DNA of 64,000 bases from Epiperipatus broadwayi (Eukaryota; Onychophora; Udeonychophora; Euonychophora; Peripatidae). Of this stretch, positions 48,236 to 60,935 are shown in pieces. The position numbers were made by a program, and so were the translations under genes. The notes under the pieces were generated by a model that did not search any database, had not been told where the DNA came from, and saw only the letters and a list, made by a program, of their open reading frames with translations. Position 1 is the stretch's first letter; each line of letters opens with the position of its first letter. The stretch is from NCBI GenBank assembly GCA_028023455.1, contig JAQFVV010000037.1, forward strand, positions 436,001 through 500,000, written 5' to 3'.

Positions 48236-50188
48236 GTAGTGAAAAAAAAATATAAATGGATTATATCCTAAAATACTTAATGTCATTAGAATGAATCACT
48301 GCTGAAATTGACAAATGTGAATTTATCTTTCAAAAACCATTGTGAACTTAACAGCTACAATATTTTATGAATGTACTGCTATTTTAAAGTCATTGGTGTC
48401 GGATATAAATAAGTGCCACAATGTTGAAACAGTCAATCACTGATAACACTTTTTCCAACTATTGAGTTTATTATATAGCTTTGGCTAAAAGAAGCCTATC
48501 AATCACATAGCCTTTCCCAAAATATGAAACTTGCATAATGTGGGAGATCATATCATTGTTATTCTCTTGGTCCTAACATTACTCTGCACAAATTTATCAC
48601 TGCTGTGATTTGAACATTTACAGTATTGTATTCATTTCACAGAGTTAGTATTCTTAGCAGATAACACTGCCATCTTCTAAGATGATTTATACTCCAATCA
48701 AATTATTCAATCAGTTTTTACTTAAAAAATGTATGATCTCCATTATTTCCATATACATCTAATTTAAATATTGTTGAACTTTTCTGAATTATTTCTTAAA
48801 TAGGTAAGATTATCTTTCACTAACTTTTGAAAAATTTGAGTCCCTTCTTCACAATGAATAGTAATATTCTAGATATTTCAAATGTTATATAATCCAATTT
48901 TAAGTAGAATACTAGCTATTCATATTAAAAGTAGTGGTTAGTTACTATTTTACATATTTTCATTGTTGTCTAATCACTGTTATGGAAAGATTGAAAAATA
49001 ACAGTGTTTATAATGATAAATATAGAAGAATACGGTGATAGTAAAAAAGGAAAATCAGAATGGATGTGGCAAGAAATGTATTGAAAGATTATTTGTGATG
49101 AGAAAAAATGTGCTGATAATGAATATCTGTTTTAAAAATTATTTTTAAATTTGTATGTAAAATTTTTTTATTATTATTGTGTAACAATCGAGAGTAGTTT
49201 TTCTGATGTTTATTTTGTGTGTGCAGCTTTTATCACACTTGCACATCAATTTTAAAGATGTCTTATGATTTTACTTCAAAATTTTACATATGAGAACAAA
49301 TTAATCATCAAGACTTTTATGATAACTATAACATTTTATAGTGCCAGCTTATATTTTTTTACTAATATATTGGTCTGTCTAAATTATATCAGATTATTTA
49401 CATATTTAAATTTTTTGCTGCTAGTTAACACGCTTGCTTAAAATAAAGCTGTAAACTAGTCGTAAAATAGTATTCTCAACTATCCAATTCTGGTGCTTGT
49501 AGATAGTGAAACTTTATGCAAGCATTTAAGTTGGTTATATTTGGGACTTTTGTAATACTATTGGTTAAGAGAGTTATTTACCAATAATAATTGTTTCTTC
49601 AAGCAATCATTGTACTTGATAATAAAACCTAATGTACTATGAAGTAATGATTTAAGTTTGTTAATATTTAAAAAATTAATACAATTGTTACGTTGCGTAT
49701 ATGTTACATTACGATTGTGGAGGATGGCGTGATACAATATTAAAACTTCCTCCTGCTGATTTTCTTGATCTAAATTTGAATTGGACCAGATAAAAAAAAA
49801 ATTTTTTTTTTTTTAAATTTCATTCAGATTTAAGGTTTTTTCCCCTTCCCCAATCAAGCAGTAAATGAGTATTTAGTTATTATTAACTAGAAAGTAAAAC
49901 ATGAATGAAAGATAAGTCACATTGGGACATGATGTCTTCTTTTTCACTCATTCTATATAAGATAGTTCTTGGAGAAACTTGTTCTTCCACGGTTATTTTA
50001 TAGATGTTTGTTTATACTGTCATTTTTAAATCTTGAATATTGATAATATAAATTGATTTTATTTGTGGATGTTAAATCTGTTTTGCATTCCACTTCATTC
50101 TAAGTTTACATTAAAAGTATAATTATACTGTTTTGATGTCATTGTTATGTTTTCAAAAATATAGATGTGATATTTTGTATATTTGTAG

Positions 50189-50383
50189 GCATGTGCACGA
50201 TCATTCCAAGAAATGGGTCAGGATGACAACAGTCAGTATGCACCATTGGCTATATACCTGGCATCAGATGCCTTGATGGATCATGCTAATAAAGATATTA
50301 GATTATTGGTAGCATGTTGTATTGCAGATGTCTTTCGAATTTTTGCACCAGAAGCGCCATATAAAGATCCTGATCAATTAAAA
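50189..50383 (+). CDS. PDS5: PDS5, coding exon 2
   Basis: Residues 34-98, in phase 0 from acceptor TATTTGTAG to donor AAA-GTAAAT. It encodes the N-terminal HEAT region: SFQEMGQDDNSQYAPLAIYL, then the family hallmark DIRLLVACCIADVFRIFAPE followed by APYKDPDQLK. Drosophila and vertebrate PDS5 share the L-L-[IV]-A-C-C-[IL]-A-D-[IV]-x-R-[IV]-[YF]-A-P-E-A-P-Y block. Spacing from the RLK of exon 1 to MGQDD is the same as in Drosophila. An open stretch past the donor (to 50407) is intron read-through. Confidence 0.96.
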
Positions 50384-51094
50384 GTAAATAGTGTTATTGA
50401 GTTTTAAATTATTGATACATTTTTTTTATTAATATTGAGTTTATCGGTTATTATTTCTTTTTAGTTTTTAAATTAGGTTATTAGTAAAAAAAATTTCTTT
50501 TTAAAAATATTCTTGTTATATAAATATGTTCTTATGTATATATTAAATTCATATATTTAAAATACAAGAGTTTTTCCTTGTTTTATATATATCTTATTAA
50601 ATATCATAAGTTATTTTAAGCAGATTTTTATCATGTTATAAAACTATTAAAATGTATATGCAGTTATTATGAAACCATGGCAGTAAAAAACTTGAAGCAC
50701 TTTGCAAATACAAAAACAAATCAGCAGCTCCTTATAACTTAAACCAATTGAATATAAATATTTTATTTGTGAAATTGCTTGCTACTTTTAAAAAAAAAAG
50801 CAAATTGGAAACTACAGTTCTTTAATTCAATGCAAGAAAAAGTTATTTATTATAAGTATGTTAAATATAGCTAATTAAAATTGTCACATTGTTGTATTTA
50901 GTGCATAGTCTGTTAAGAGATTCAATTAACTTTTCATGAATTTTACTATCAAAAGGAGTGTAAATTTTGTATAATGGGGTTTTAGTAGTCACTTTATCTT
51001 ATACATCATTTGCTTACTGTTAAAAATATATGTTTTGAAAAAAATATTTTAATTTAATACTATTCACTTATATATATATATTATCTCATTTTAG
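50384..51094 (+). other. PDS5 coding intron 2
   Basis: GTAAAT to TCTCATTTTAG, 711 bp, phase 0. A+T-rich; no embedded feature recognised. Confidence 0.9.
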
Positions 51095-51181
51095 CATATA
51101 TTTATGTTTTTAATCAAACAATTAAGAGGTTTAGAGAATCCTAAAGACCCAGTTTTCAAGAGGTATTTTTATCTTTTAGAG
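51095..51181 (+). CDS. PDS5: PDS5, coding exon 3
   Basis: Twenty-nine codons, residues 99-127, phase 0 to phase 0: HIFMFLIKQLRGLENPKDP then FKRYFYLLE. This matches the conserved I-F-x-F-[IFL]-[IT]-[KR]-Q-L-x-G-L-x-[DN]-[PT]-[KR] and F-[KN]-R-Y-F-Y-L-L-E block of all PDS5 proteins. Acceptor ATTTTAG at 51094, donor GAG-GTAAGA. It is separated from the next exon by a short intron of 95 bases, unlike the multi-kilobase introns elsewhere in the gene. Confidence 0.96.
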
Positions 51182-51276
51182 GTAAGACAAAAAAATATTA
51201 ATTATTTACTATTTTTTGCTATAAATAGTGCTATTATTATTTTTCTTGTTTTTATATATATATATATTTAATATAG

Positions 51277-51374
51277 AATTTAGCCTGGGTGAAATCATTC
51301 AACATTTGCATTGAGTTAGAAGATAATCAGGAAATATTTTGCAATCTGTTTAAGCTTATTTTTACCATTGTCAA
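51277..51374 (+). CDS. PDS5: PDS5, coding exon 4
   Basis: Residues 128-159 and two bases of codon 160: [20 protein letters not shown] then [12 protein letters not shown]. The block N-L-A-x-V-K-S-[FY]-N-[IM]-C-x-E-L-E-D is near-invariant in the family and belongs to the N-terminal HEAT repeats. Acceptor TTTAATATAG, donor CAA-GTAAGA, phase 2; the split AA+T makes Asn-160 with the next exon. Confidence 0.96.
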
Positions 51375-54300
51375 GTAAGAAATAGTCATTTTATCTGTTT
51401 TATTTTTTTACATGTAATTATTATATGGTTACCAAATTTTCTACTTTCATAATTGGATTGCATTCTCATCAAAAACAAATGGAAAATAATTTTCAAAGAA
51501 ATGTAAAAAAAAAAAAATTGAAAAATTAACTTCACAGTTCAGATAAAATAATAATAATAATAATAATAAAACAAAAATATAAAACATATAAATTGTAGGC
51601 AATGAAACATTATTTGCCATTTTTCATTTGAAAATTTTATAAATTTGAAAAAACAAAAAAATCATTTTTAATAGCTGTTTTGCTTTATAACTTATAAATT
51701 ATTAATACATTAATTGTGATTTGGTGCAATGGTGTAGAGATGAAATCAAAAGTTAAATATTTTTAATCAAGGCTATCATTCTGATGTTGAACAATGCATG
51801 ACCTGAAAAAAATCATTCCATTATTTTATGTCAAATAAAATTGCATGTGATCAACTGTCACCTTATGTTAAACATATAACTAGTATTTCATTGTATTGAC
51901 ATCCAATTTGGTTTTTACACTTAATAATATATCCATTTTTTATTGAATTTGGTATAGGCATTTAAATTCACTATGCTAATTTACTATGTAAGTTCTGCAT
52001 TCTTAGCTACACAACCCAGAAATTTTTATTCTATAAACAATACACGAGTAATTTTTAATTACATCTTATTATGTTAAAAATTATTGGTTTTTATTTTATC
52101 TTTACAGATAGAGTTTGAAGTACAAGGATTTAATTTTTAAAAAGTTTTAAGACCTTTTTATTCCAATTTTTTAAATGCCTTTCTATGGTGGATTTTTTGG
52201 CTGTTATATTTTTGCGTTAATGATCTAGAGAGGCAAAAGCAACAACTTTTTTAATCTTCACCATTATTTATTACTGTCATTTTTCTTTTAAATCCAGCAT
52301 CATGGGATTAATACATATATAGATAGATATTTGAATATTTTTGTAATAATACGAATTGAAATCAAAGAGGCTTTTGCAAAATTTGTTTAATTGCATTTGG
52401 AATTATGAAACATGAACAGAGCTCTACGTAAAAAATTTTTTAAAGAATTGGGATCTGTACATGCTAAACTATGAAATGGATTTTCAAATAGATATATTGA
52501 TGAAGTTGTAACCAATTATTTTTTGTCATATTTGGGTAGTTGTATTTTGATCTAATCAGTAAATGTGAATATATTAAATATATCAAAGATTTTGTTGTGT
52601 CCTGTTGATCCTGAATCTACAATTGTCTTCCTATGATATTTCTTCTCTTTTTAATATATTTATTAAAGATGCACCAACTTTTTATATTTTTGTCTTATGA
52701 AGTCCATTTTATTTTAGTTCTAATCATATTGTCTCTTCAAAATATTTATTTTATAATAATGTGATACCTATAGTCTTTATAAATAATTGGCATTTTTGAA
52801 ATACTTACACATGTTGAAAATTTTAAGTAGTTGAATCACCATCTGCTAGATTTGGTGACTTAAATGTAAATGAAGTTTTTATTTCTGACCATTATTATTT
52901 TTGAGCAATGCTCTCAACATAAAGGAAAAGTTATCAAATTTTAGAACTTTTTTTTATATGTTCCTTTGTAATATAAAAGCTCACTATCAGGTCTGACTTA
53001 TTATTTTCAATTCTAACTAACATGGATGAAATTCTATTTTATAGCAATGTAATACCGCAAAAATTTTTTTGCAGATTTAATTAGTACATGTCAAATATGC
53101 AGTGCAAAAGCTTTTTTTTTTCTTTAGATAATTTTTTTTTTACTATTAAGACAAATTAATTATATTAAGCATCAATTGATTATTGTTATTTCTATCACAT
53201 AATTCTCTTTACTATTATACAATTAAATAAGTAACGTTACTTTGAAAATAAAATTTGAAATATTCTTTATTTATTTATTATTATCACAACTTAATTTTGG
53301 AATATTCAGTTTGAAGAAAAAATAAAATGTGATTAAAAAATTAAAATTCAAAAGATTAAAAAATTGGGTTTAACTCTTTCAATACTTAATCCGATTGGGT
53401 ATTTTCTTTTATCTAGCCCAATGTGTAAACTTTATTAATCATTTAAATTTATAATCAAAGTTCATTTTTATTATAAGTCATCCAGTATCTAAAAATTTTT
53501 TTGCTCACACTATATTCATTGTATTTGAATTAATTCAATCAATAATTATATTAATTAATGACTTTGTATCTTTTGTTTAGCTGATATTTAATTTTAAAAA
53601 TAAGCTAATGATAAATAAAAGAAAACTGCTTAAAAAGTTATCCAAATACTCAACTTTTAAAAACTAATAGAGATAGTTGTATGATAAGTGTAATTTTTAT
53701 ATCTAATAACTATATCTGAAATATTTGGTGATTTATCTATAAAATGTCTGAAATATTTAATTTCCTGATGTATTGCTTATTTTTCATGTCAGAGAATAAA
53801 AATACCAAGGTGATTTAGTTGCTATTATTTTATATGCATACTATCTTTATATTTATTTCCTATTTTTGCAGCCTTAAATTATATAAGATTTTGTTAGTAT
53901 ATTTTTTTGTGTAACAAGTGATTTCTTCCACATATGCTCATGTAAATATATAGGCATTTTTAACATGTATATACATATTTATGATACCATTTAATTTAAC
54001 CTCAAAAATGATCAACAAAAAATTGTAATAATTTAGTTTTGAAGACAATGAAATGAGAAATAGGTTGGTTCATACATAAATGTGTTCTCTTACTCAAAAA
54101 ATAAACATGAAACATCTATTTTTTTTCCTTATGATGAAAATTATTGATGGTATCGAAGTACAAAAAATACTTAGATATTAAATTTGTAATTTCACATGTC
54201 TATACAGACAGCACCAGCCATTTTATTATAATGGTTTTTACAATCACATTGATAGAACTTGTGCTGTGCATTTAAAAAAATGTTTAAATCTAAAATGACA

Positions 54301-55343
54301 TCAAAGGGCAATGATAATGACAAGCTTGAAAGAAGCCATGAACTCTTTATTTTTACATTAATACTGATTTCTGAATATATACATTCACCCCTTTCTGTCA
54401 TTCTTTTCAATGGCTTCTTTGCTAGTCTCTTCATATAGTTGCAATATTTTCTGATGCAATTGATAACTACTGGAAATTTTTTTTTTATTATGACCTCCAT
54501 CAACAAATTTAATGCTTTTTTAATCTTCATTAAATACTTTTCGCATATTATTGAAGTAATTTAGCAATTTCAATAATATCAGTAATCTTAGCATGGTTTT
54601 ATTTTTTCACAAAGTGATGATTTATTTATATTGAATACCCATCTTGCTTCAGGACCCCCCCCCCCCCCCCAAAAAAAAAAAAAAAACTTATTTTTTTTTT
54701 TGCAGATAAATAGAATACTTTTCACAACTTTTTTAAGACTGGCAAAATTAATTCTATCATTAACTTTGTGTTTTGGAGCCATTTTAAATAGAATTTTAAT
54801 TTTCAAATTTGCAGCAACAGTATAGAGTATATTTTGTGTTGTTGCACGACAATTAGAACAGTGTCACTGAGTAAATGAGACTAAATGCAAAAGTCATAAA
54901 AATGGCCACTGCTATATATATGTGGGTTTAGATGTGAAATTTGGAATTTCTAATTTATTTTATTAAATATTTTTTTAAACCACTATTTCTTAAATTGACA
55001 GGTTTTGAAGCAGCTGATACTACAAAAATTTTGTATAGTTTTTTAAAAATTTTTTTGTTTGTTTAAGAATTGTAATTTGTAATTTCACTAATATTAAACA
55101 CAGAGATCTTATTGGAGAAATAGGATTTAACTACTTTTATATTTTGTATGTGTATTGCAACATCAAAAAGTTATTCTGTTTGAAACTTAAATGATTCTAT
55201 TTTAAACCATTTCTGATTTATTTTGTTGTTAATTCAAGATATTCAATTGCAGTTTTGCATTATATTCAAAATGATATATAGTGTTTAGAATTTTGATATT
55301 CAATTATAAAATTTTTGACTGATTGTTTCTTACTTATTTTTAG
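51375..55343 (+). other. PDS5 coding intron 4
   Basis: 3,969 bp from GTAAGA to TTATTTTTAG, phase 2. A+T-rich, with an AAT microsatellite (about 51548-51570) and a C-then-A homopolymer block near 54654. The minus-strand frame at 54192-54530 (112 codons) has no recognisable domain, poor complexity and no context, and is not called. No transposon protein was recognised. Confidence 0.9.
54654..54686. repeat. Poly(C) run joined to poly(A) run
   Basis: About 16 C followed directly by about 16 A, then CTTATTTTTTTTTTTTGCAG. A purely compositional feature within the intron; exact run lengths may be sequencing-limited. Confidence 0.9.
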
Positions 55344-55470
55344 TGATGAACATTCGAGCAAGGTGAAAAACTTCATGTTGGACATGATGGCTCCACTAAT
55401 CAGCGAAGCTGATTCTGTGTCACAAGAGCTTTTAGATATCATCCTGCTGAACATCATTGAACCCTGCAAG
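55344..55470 (+). CDS. PDS5: PDS5, coding exon 5
   Basis: Last base of codon 160 and residues 161-202: DEHSSKVKNFMLDMMAPLIS, then EADSVSQELLDIILLNIIEP and CK. The family shows [DN]-x-[HQ]-S-x-K-V-x-x-F-x-L-D-[VLM]-[LM]-x-P-[LI]-I-x-E-[AG]-D-x-[VL]-[ST]-x-E-L-L-D-x-I-L-[IL]-N-[IL]-[IV]-[EP]. Acceptor CTTATTTTTAG, donor AAG-GTAATT, phase 0. The rest of the protein (most of its 1,100 or more residues, judging from relatives) must be encoded beyond 64000. Confidence 0.96.
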
Positions 55471-56230
55471 GTAATTAATTTATTTTATTTTTATTTAGAT
55501 CATCAATATTGAATACATATTGGGTATAATAACCAAGAGATGAATGATCCTTATCTATCATCAATGATAGTTTATCATAACTTGTCAACTTCTTAACACT
55601 ATTTATTTTAGCATTTTAATATTTAGAGTTCTATCATAAATTTTACATACATTGATATATATTTTGTAAAATCATCTGCATATATAAAATGCTTGTGTAT
55701 ATTACTTCTTAAGACTTAATTACAAAAGTATTTAAATATAAGAATGAGGGGAAAAATCTTTTTTAAACTTTGGATATTTAATAAAACATTATTCAGAACA
55801 TAGAGTTATTTTTGCTTCATTTTGTTTTAATTTCCATTTTTTTACTGCTGAAATGTTATAATCCAATGTGTGAGATATGTAATGTATTTTTAGTTTTTTG
55901 TTTCTAGATGTCAGTTGTAATCAAGAGTTAAAATAAAAATTGATGACTTTTGCAAATTAAAAAACATTCTGATACTTACTGTGCATTAGTAATGAGGGTT
56001 TTTTTTTTTTTCAATTTATAAAATGTTTTTATATTTTGTCCTTATTGTACCGTATGTGTTATGGATGTGTTCATACCGGCCTCTTAGGCAGAGAAGAACA
56101 TACTCTATGTATGTCCAAACGATGGCTATAAAATATATGTCTAGCGTTACATTTCCAGGACATAACTTTTTCTCTGGCTGCTGACTTTAACACTGATCAT
56201 TCAAAGTGCAGTTGTTTTGGAAGAAATATT

Positions 56231-57006
56231 CCGGGCGCCAGTTAACTACCCCAAAGGGTGAATTAACGCGCTTCGAACGATAGCAAACTAACTCAGCGCC
56301 TAAGATATATCCCATGACTAGCTCAATCGACACTACAATAACGCTTTACTAAATTAACTAGTGGTAAAATTTACTTAATTAATGATAAAGAATCGACCAA
56401 CAGATATTAAGTTTAAAAATTTATTTAACTAACATTTATTATTGCACATTTATATTCTGACTTTAAATACTTTGTAGGAACTTAATTTAATTTAACTTAA
56501 TTTAGATAATGATAATTACTTATACTGATTATGCACACATTCTGCATTCATATAATAAACTAAGATAACAAGCATTAAATAATACATGGCATTTAAATAC
56601 ACAGGAAATCAATATAATATGACAAAGAATATACATATACACGGCATTTCTATAACACGCACATCATTAGTTCTTTATGCGGCGATAGAATTCCTTTACT
56701 ACTGACTCTGGAGGCTTTATGGACGGCAATGACTACTTTGAATTTATAAATGGAAATAAGAAAGTTATTAAATACCTAGGTTTTTGGAGCGTGGAGATTT
56801 TAGTTGTTTGCTTCCTGTGTTTCCAGTGTGTTTCTGACTTGTTTTATTACCAGCTGGCTGGATTTATGCTTTTGCGGAGGATTTCTGTTGATTGACGATC
56901 CTGGTTACCTCTTTTATTAAGGTTGAGGACAGTTATTTATTTCGTGGCACTATTATTACGACAGTAGATATTCTGGCAGCTCTCACTTATTGGGCAGCTG
57001 TTAACT
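56231..57006 (-). repeat. Possible gypsy-type LTR with tRNA-Lys-like primer site
   Basis: On the minus strand the segment starts AGTTAACAGCTGCCC at 57006 and ends GGGTAGTTAAC at 56241, followed at once by TGGCGCCCGG (56240-56231), like the tRNA-Lys primer-binding site TGGCGCCCG. AGTTAAC at both ends recalls the LTRs of insect gypsy-type elements. Only about 190 bases of possible internal sequence follow (to about 56050), with no gag or pol, so it is a solo or truncated remnant. A plus-strand frame at 56892-57074 is not a gene. Confidence 0.4.
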
Positions 57007-60000
57007 TCATCTTCGGCAGAGTACTGGTATTTGGACAAGGTTTGAAGTTCATCGTATGTTCTGATGACTATTAACAATGCATGACTGATAGACAAATTGA
57101 ACTGACCAGACTAATTGACTGATCCAAAACAACTCGTTTCATGTGAAAATTTAAGTCTATTTATGTAATGACCTGTTGTCATTTTTTGTAATCTATTTTC
57201 GTAGCCACCAGCAAAAATCCATTATCCACTGCTTTCGATTTCAATTGATAAAGAGTTTAATTGTGTTGTTGTTTATAGATTCTTTCTTAATTAAATAGCA
57301 TTGCAAACATATTGTTTTCAAGCAGTAGTTATTACTGAATTTATTTATTTTCATGTGTTTTTTCAATATTATTTTAACACCCACATATACATGCATTTAT
57401 CATTTTTTGTTTACTCTCGCACACATATATAGTACTCATTTAAATTTATAATTACTCTTTTTTTCTTCTTTAATTTGAATGAGAGAGAGAGTGCTTTTAA
57501 CTTTATAAACATTCTATATTTTTAAACTGTCATCTTTCTAACTTTTTCCTTCTAATCAATCATTTATAACTTTTACGAATAATATTTTCTTTAAACTAAC
57601 AACAATAATAAAAAGAACTCTTTACACTTTTACCTTCTGCGTTTTATTTAATTAATAAAAAAAACTCTTTAGACTTTTATTCTTAACATTTTAACTTATA
57701 TAAATAACTCTTTAAACTTTTAACCCTTTCTTTAAACGAGAGGTTTTTATTTCAATCATTTTTAGACAAAATTATTATATGTACCAATACGATATTGGTG
57801 CATTATATAATCTTCATATTATCATTTTTTAAGTATTCTTTTTTTAAGAATATTACGGATTTTCTAAATAGCAATAGATATGAAATATTGTACATGAAAA
57901 ATATGTTGAAAAATATACTAAACAATGAACCAAGTAAAGGCCACATGTATGAAAAATAAAGTTGTTACTGGGATATTGTATAGTTAGGTATTAAATATAA
58001 TTCATAGTTGTGAAAGTTTAGTGTATTTTTGAGTTATGTATAATGGTTAACACAATCTTTTAAAGTGTATGACACAGCACATTTAATTTTTATGTATTTG
58101 CTTGATGGTGCAATTTTTACAATAATTTCACTTTATATCAAAGATTCCCAAATTTATTTGGCCTTTACTGAATAACTATAGCCATCCTGGAAATTACTTT
58201 CTTTAAACAAACAAACAGAAAAATACAATGATAAATATATATTCTTTTATGTATCTATATTTTTGACTTTGACCTATATTTTGGAGGGAAAAAAATTATA
58301 AATAAGACACTTTGAAGTTTGGAATATAAAATTATTTTTTGAAATTAATTATGGTAACATTCGCATTACACATGCAAATTTAAAAAAAGGTCATATTAAA
58401 AGTCACAAATGTAATTTTAATGAATAGCATGAACCTGGTGTACTGCTATTGATTGATTAATGTTCAGCTATTTTTGCTAATAACATTCCTAAATTACCGT
58501 CATTACCTATTTATAGGTTGTTGTTTTTTAATTAACAGATTTGTGACTGCATTAAATATGACAAATGTAATTAAAAACTTGTATTATAGCCCATAATTCA
58601 GGTTAAAGAAATGGAGGAATTGTAGATATTTATTGAGTATTTTGTTAAATGGGGAAAGGAATCTGTTTATGTTTTATATAACAATTATGAAATGCATTTG
58701 GAGATAAGGCATTGGGTAGATGACTAAGAAAATTTTAGATCAAATTTAAAAAGTGGTTCTGATATAAGCATTGAGTGATGAATTGTGGATGCCCGGTGAG
58801 TCCATTCAAAAAGATATGGAATAGACTTTTTTTTTTTAGTTTTTGCCTCCCACTTATGCATATTGACTTATGCATTTAATAGATGTAGATTTCATAATAT
58901 TCGATTATATAATAGTATAAAGATAAAATATATGTCCATAAAGCTAACATACTGCAAAAAGTAATAATGCTGAGGAAAAAATGTATTCATAAATTACAAA
59001 TTTTTATATATAAATAGTAAAATAAGTTTTTTTAATTAGAAGTTTCTGTTATTTCATTTTTGATCCACGTTCTAAATAGAAAATGTCTGATTATGTTGAT
59101 CTTTTTTCCCTGGCAAAATAAATATTAAATTACAATATTTAATTTGTTTTCAAATATTTATTTAATAATAATACTGATATATTGTAATTTAGATGTGCAA
59201 ATATACATTACTAACTGTATTTGGATAACTTATACATGCAAATATGTATACATTCATATGCATAAACATATATATATATATAACCAATATTTATTTTTAC
59301 AATAAAAAGAATTGAATTGAATAATATATAAAAAATTATAATTATTAATATTATATTTTGAAAATTCATATCAATTCATTTGTAAAATGTTCACACTTGA
59401 ATTCTCCAGTATTTTTTTGTTTTTTATTTATATAAAAAAGATTATAAATTGCAGTTATATTTATGACCAATATTTATTTTTATAATAAAAAGAATTGAAT
59501 AATATAAAAAAAATTATAATTATTAATATTGTATTTTGAAAATTCATATCAATTCATTTGTAAAATGTTCGCACTTGAATTCTCCTTTTTTTTTTTGTTT
59601 TCTGTATATAAAAAAAAGATTACAAGTTGCAGTAATATTTGAAAATATCATTTTAATGAGAACTGATTAATCTTTTAAGATGACTTGTGATATGCGTATG
59701 TAGTTCATACTATTGAAATAGTATGTTTATTGAAAGACAAATTTGCATTGCAGAATGTTAAAAAAAGGCAAAGATTTAATAAAAAAAAAAAATTTAATGT
59801 TGGGAAAGCTACTATAAATGGTTGAAAATAGATTACTAACTATTATATGTAGAGCTTGTTTTGCGAGCTCTGTATATAACATTTATAAATACAAGCTTAT
59901 TAAATTAGGTCATGTGACATCTGACTTGATTTTTTTTGTAATATTACTAACTATATATATATTGATTAGATTATGTGGAAAAGAAAAAATATAGCCTAGA

Positions 60001-60040
60001 AAGTTATGAAAATACGCAATATTAGCAGTAATTTTATTTC

Positions 60041-60935
60041 GGTACTAGTATCAACGACAGTACCATTCGCTGGATGGCGTTGTCGCTAGCATTAAACAGT
60101 AAAATATACCGTTTACAAGACAAGGCTGTAAGTGTGTTATGCTAATTTCTTGCATTTTATGCTCTTGGTAAAGCGCCCTATTGTAAAATTCCTATATTGA
60201 TTGGTGTTGAACCTGTGCTAACGTATAATTTGATTGTGTAGATTTTAAGTGAACGTAACATTTGAAATGTTATTTTAAAAATGATTGTATTACATTAAAA
60301 TGATGTAGTATTATGTCCCCAAAATTGGCAAACCGGCACAGTCTTGAGGAAGTTAATTTCACGTTATTCACGCGATGTTAGCGAGAATAACAAAATGGCG
60401 GAATTGGCAAGGCAAGTTTTTAAGTTATGTGAACTGCTGTGTACAGAACAGGATGCTGTTGCCTTTCTGCAAAGGCAAAACGTGCTGCCCGAGAGTAAGA
60501 ACTGTTTTTGTGACCAACCCGTGGAACTGAAAAGCAACACGAATTTTGAAAATATTTTTTCTTAAGCCAAAAACCCGACAAATACTTACAGCAAATGTTA
60601 GTTTTTGTGTGTTTGATAAAAAAAAAAAATGTTTCAAATCAATTAAAAAATTACTTATTTAATAAGGTCAGTTAGTTCTTAAAAGAGTCTAATAAAAAAA
60701 AATGTCTTTTATCATTTACTTTTTTTAAAAAGGTTAGTTATTTCTTTTTTAAAAAAGACGTTTATTTACTTATTAAAAAAGTCAGTTATTTCTTTAAAAA
60801 AAATACATTGATTATAAAAAAATGACACTTTATTTACTTATTAAAAAAGGTCACAGCCAGGTAATGTTATATTTAAGTATTTTTGAGTAGTGGCAGCACC
60901 ACCCAGTGAATGGTACTGACGTTGATACTAGTACC
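60041..60935 (+). mobile_element. Merlin-like DNA transposon, internally deleted
   Basis: The ends are inverted repeats of about 48 bp at roughly 85 percent, opening GGTACTAGTATCAACG on both sides. They are flanked by a perfect 8-bp target duplication, TTTATTTC, at 60033-60040 and 60936-60943, as expected for Merlin (8-9 bp). A transposase N-terminal fragment lies inside on the plus strand, followed by a tandem array of about 65-bp units (GTCAGTTATTTCTTT, TTATTTACTTATTAAAAAA). Subterminal blocks ATATACCGTTTACA and CAGGTAATGTTATAT are shared with the elements at 25207 and 27084. At 895 bp it cannot encode a transposase. Confidence 0.85.
60344..60565 (+). pseudogene. Merlin/ISXO2-like transposase N-terminal fragment
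   Basis: A 73-codon frame. From the Met at about 60395 it reads MAELARQVFKLCELLCTEQD, then AVAFLQRQNVLPESKNCFCD and QPVEL. This resembles the start of Merlin (IS1595/ISXO2-like) transposases: a helix ending in [AE]-x-x-F-L-Q-x-x-G-[LV]-L, then a C-x-C-type zinc ribbon and x-M-x-L. The DDE catalytic part is absent. The frame ends at a stop and then runs into the internal tandem array. Domain call from memory, moderate certainty. Confidence 0.6.

Larger units (their letters stand above)
25047..50188 (+). other. PDS5 coding intron 1 (25.1 kb)
   Basis: Bounded by GTAAAT at 25047 and TATTTGTAG at 50188, phase 0 on both sides. It holds two Merlin-like elements, a Ty3/gypsy retrotransposon, several palindromic repeats and a candidate cassette exon, all listed separately. 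Between them, notably 28910-29490, 34300-35500, 36000-43350, 43440-44900, 45340-47280 and 48240-50180, I see A+T-rich sequence with homopolymers and no supportable gene. A less A+T-rich block at 29490-29711, next to the gypsy LTR, is probably an unrecognised repeat. Poly(G) runs stand near 35410 and 37633. Confidence 0.9.

Noticed and set aside
53100-53160. TTTTTCTTTAG-like strong acceptor in intron 4
   Set aside because: No open, phase-compatible stretch with a donor follows, and no PDS5 residues are missing between exons 4 and 5.
54192-54530. 112-codon minus-strand frame
   Set aside because: Longest frame in its area but Lys/Leu-rich, with no known domain, in the middle of an intron.
56892-57074. 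60-codon plus-strand frame
   Set aside because: Overlaps an LTR-like piece in the opposite sense; no homology recognised.
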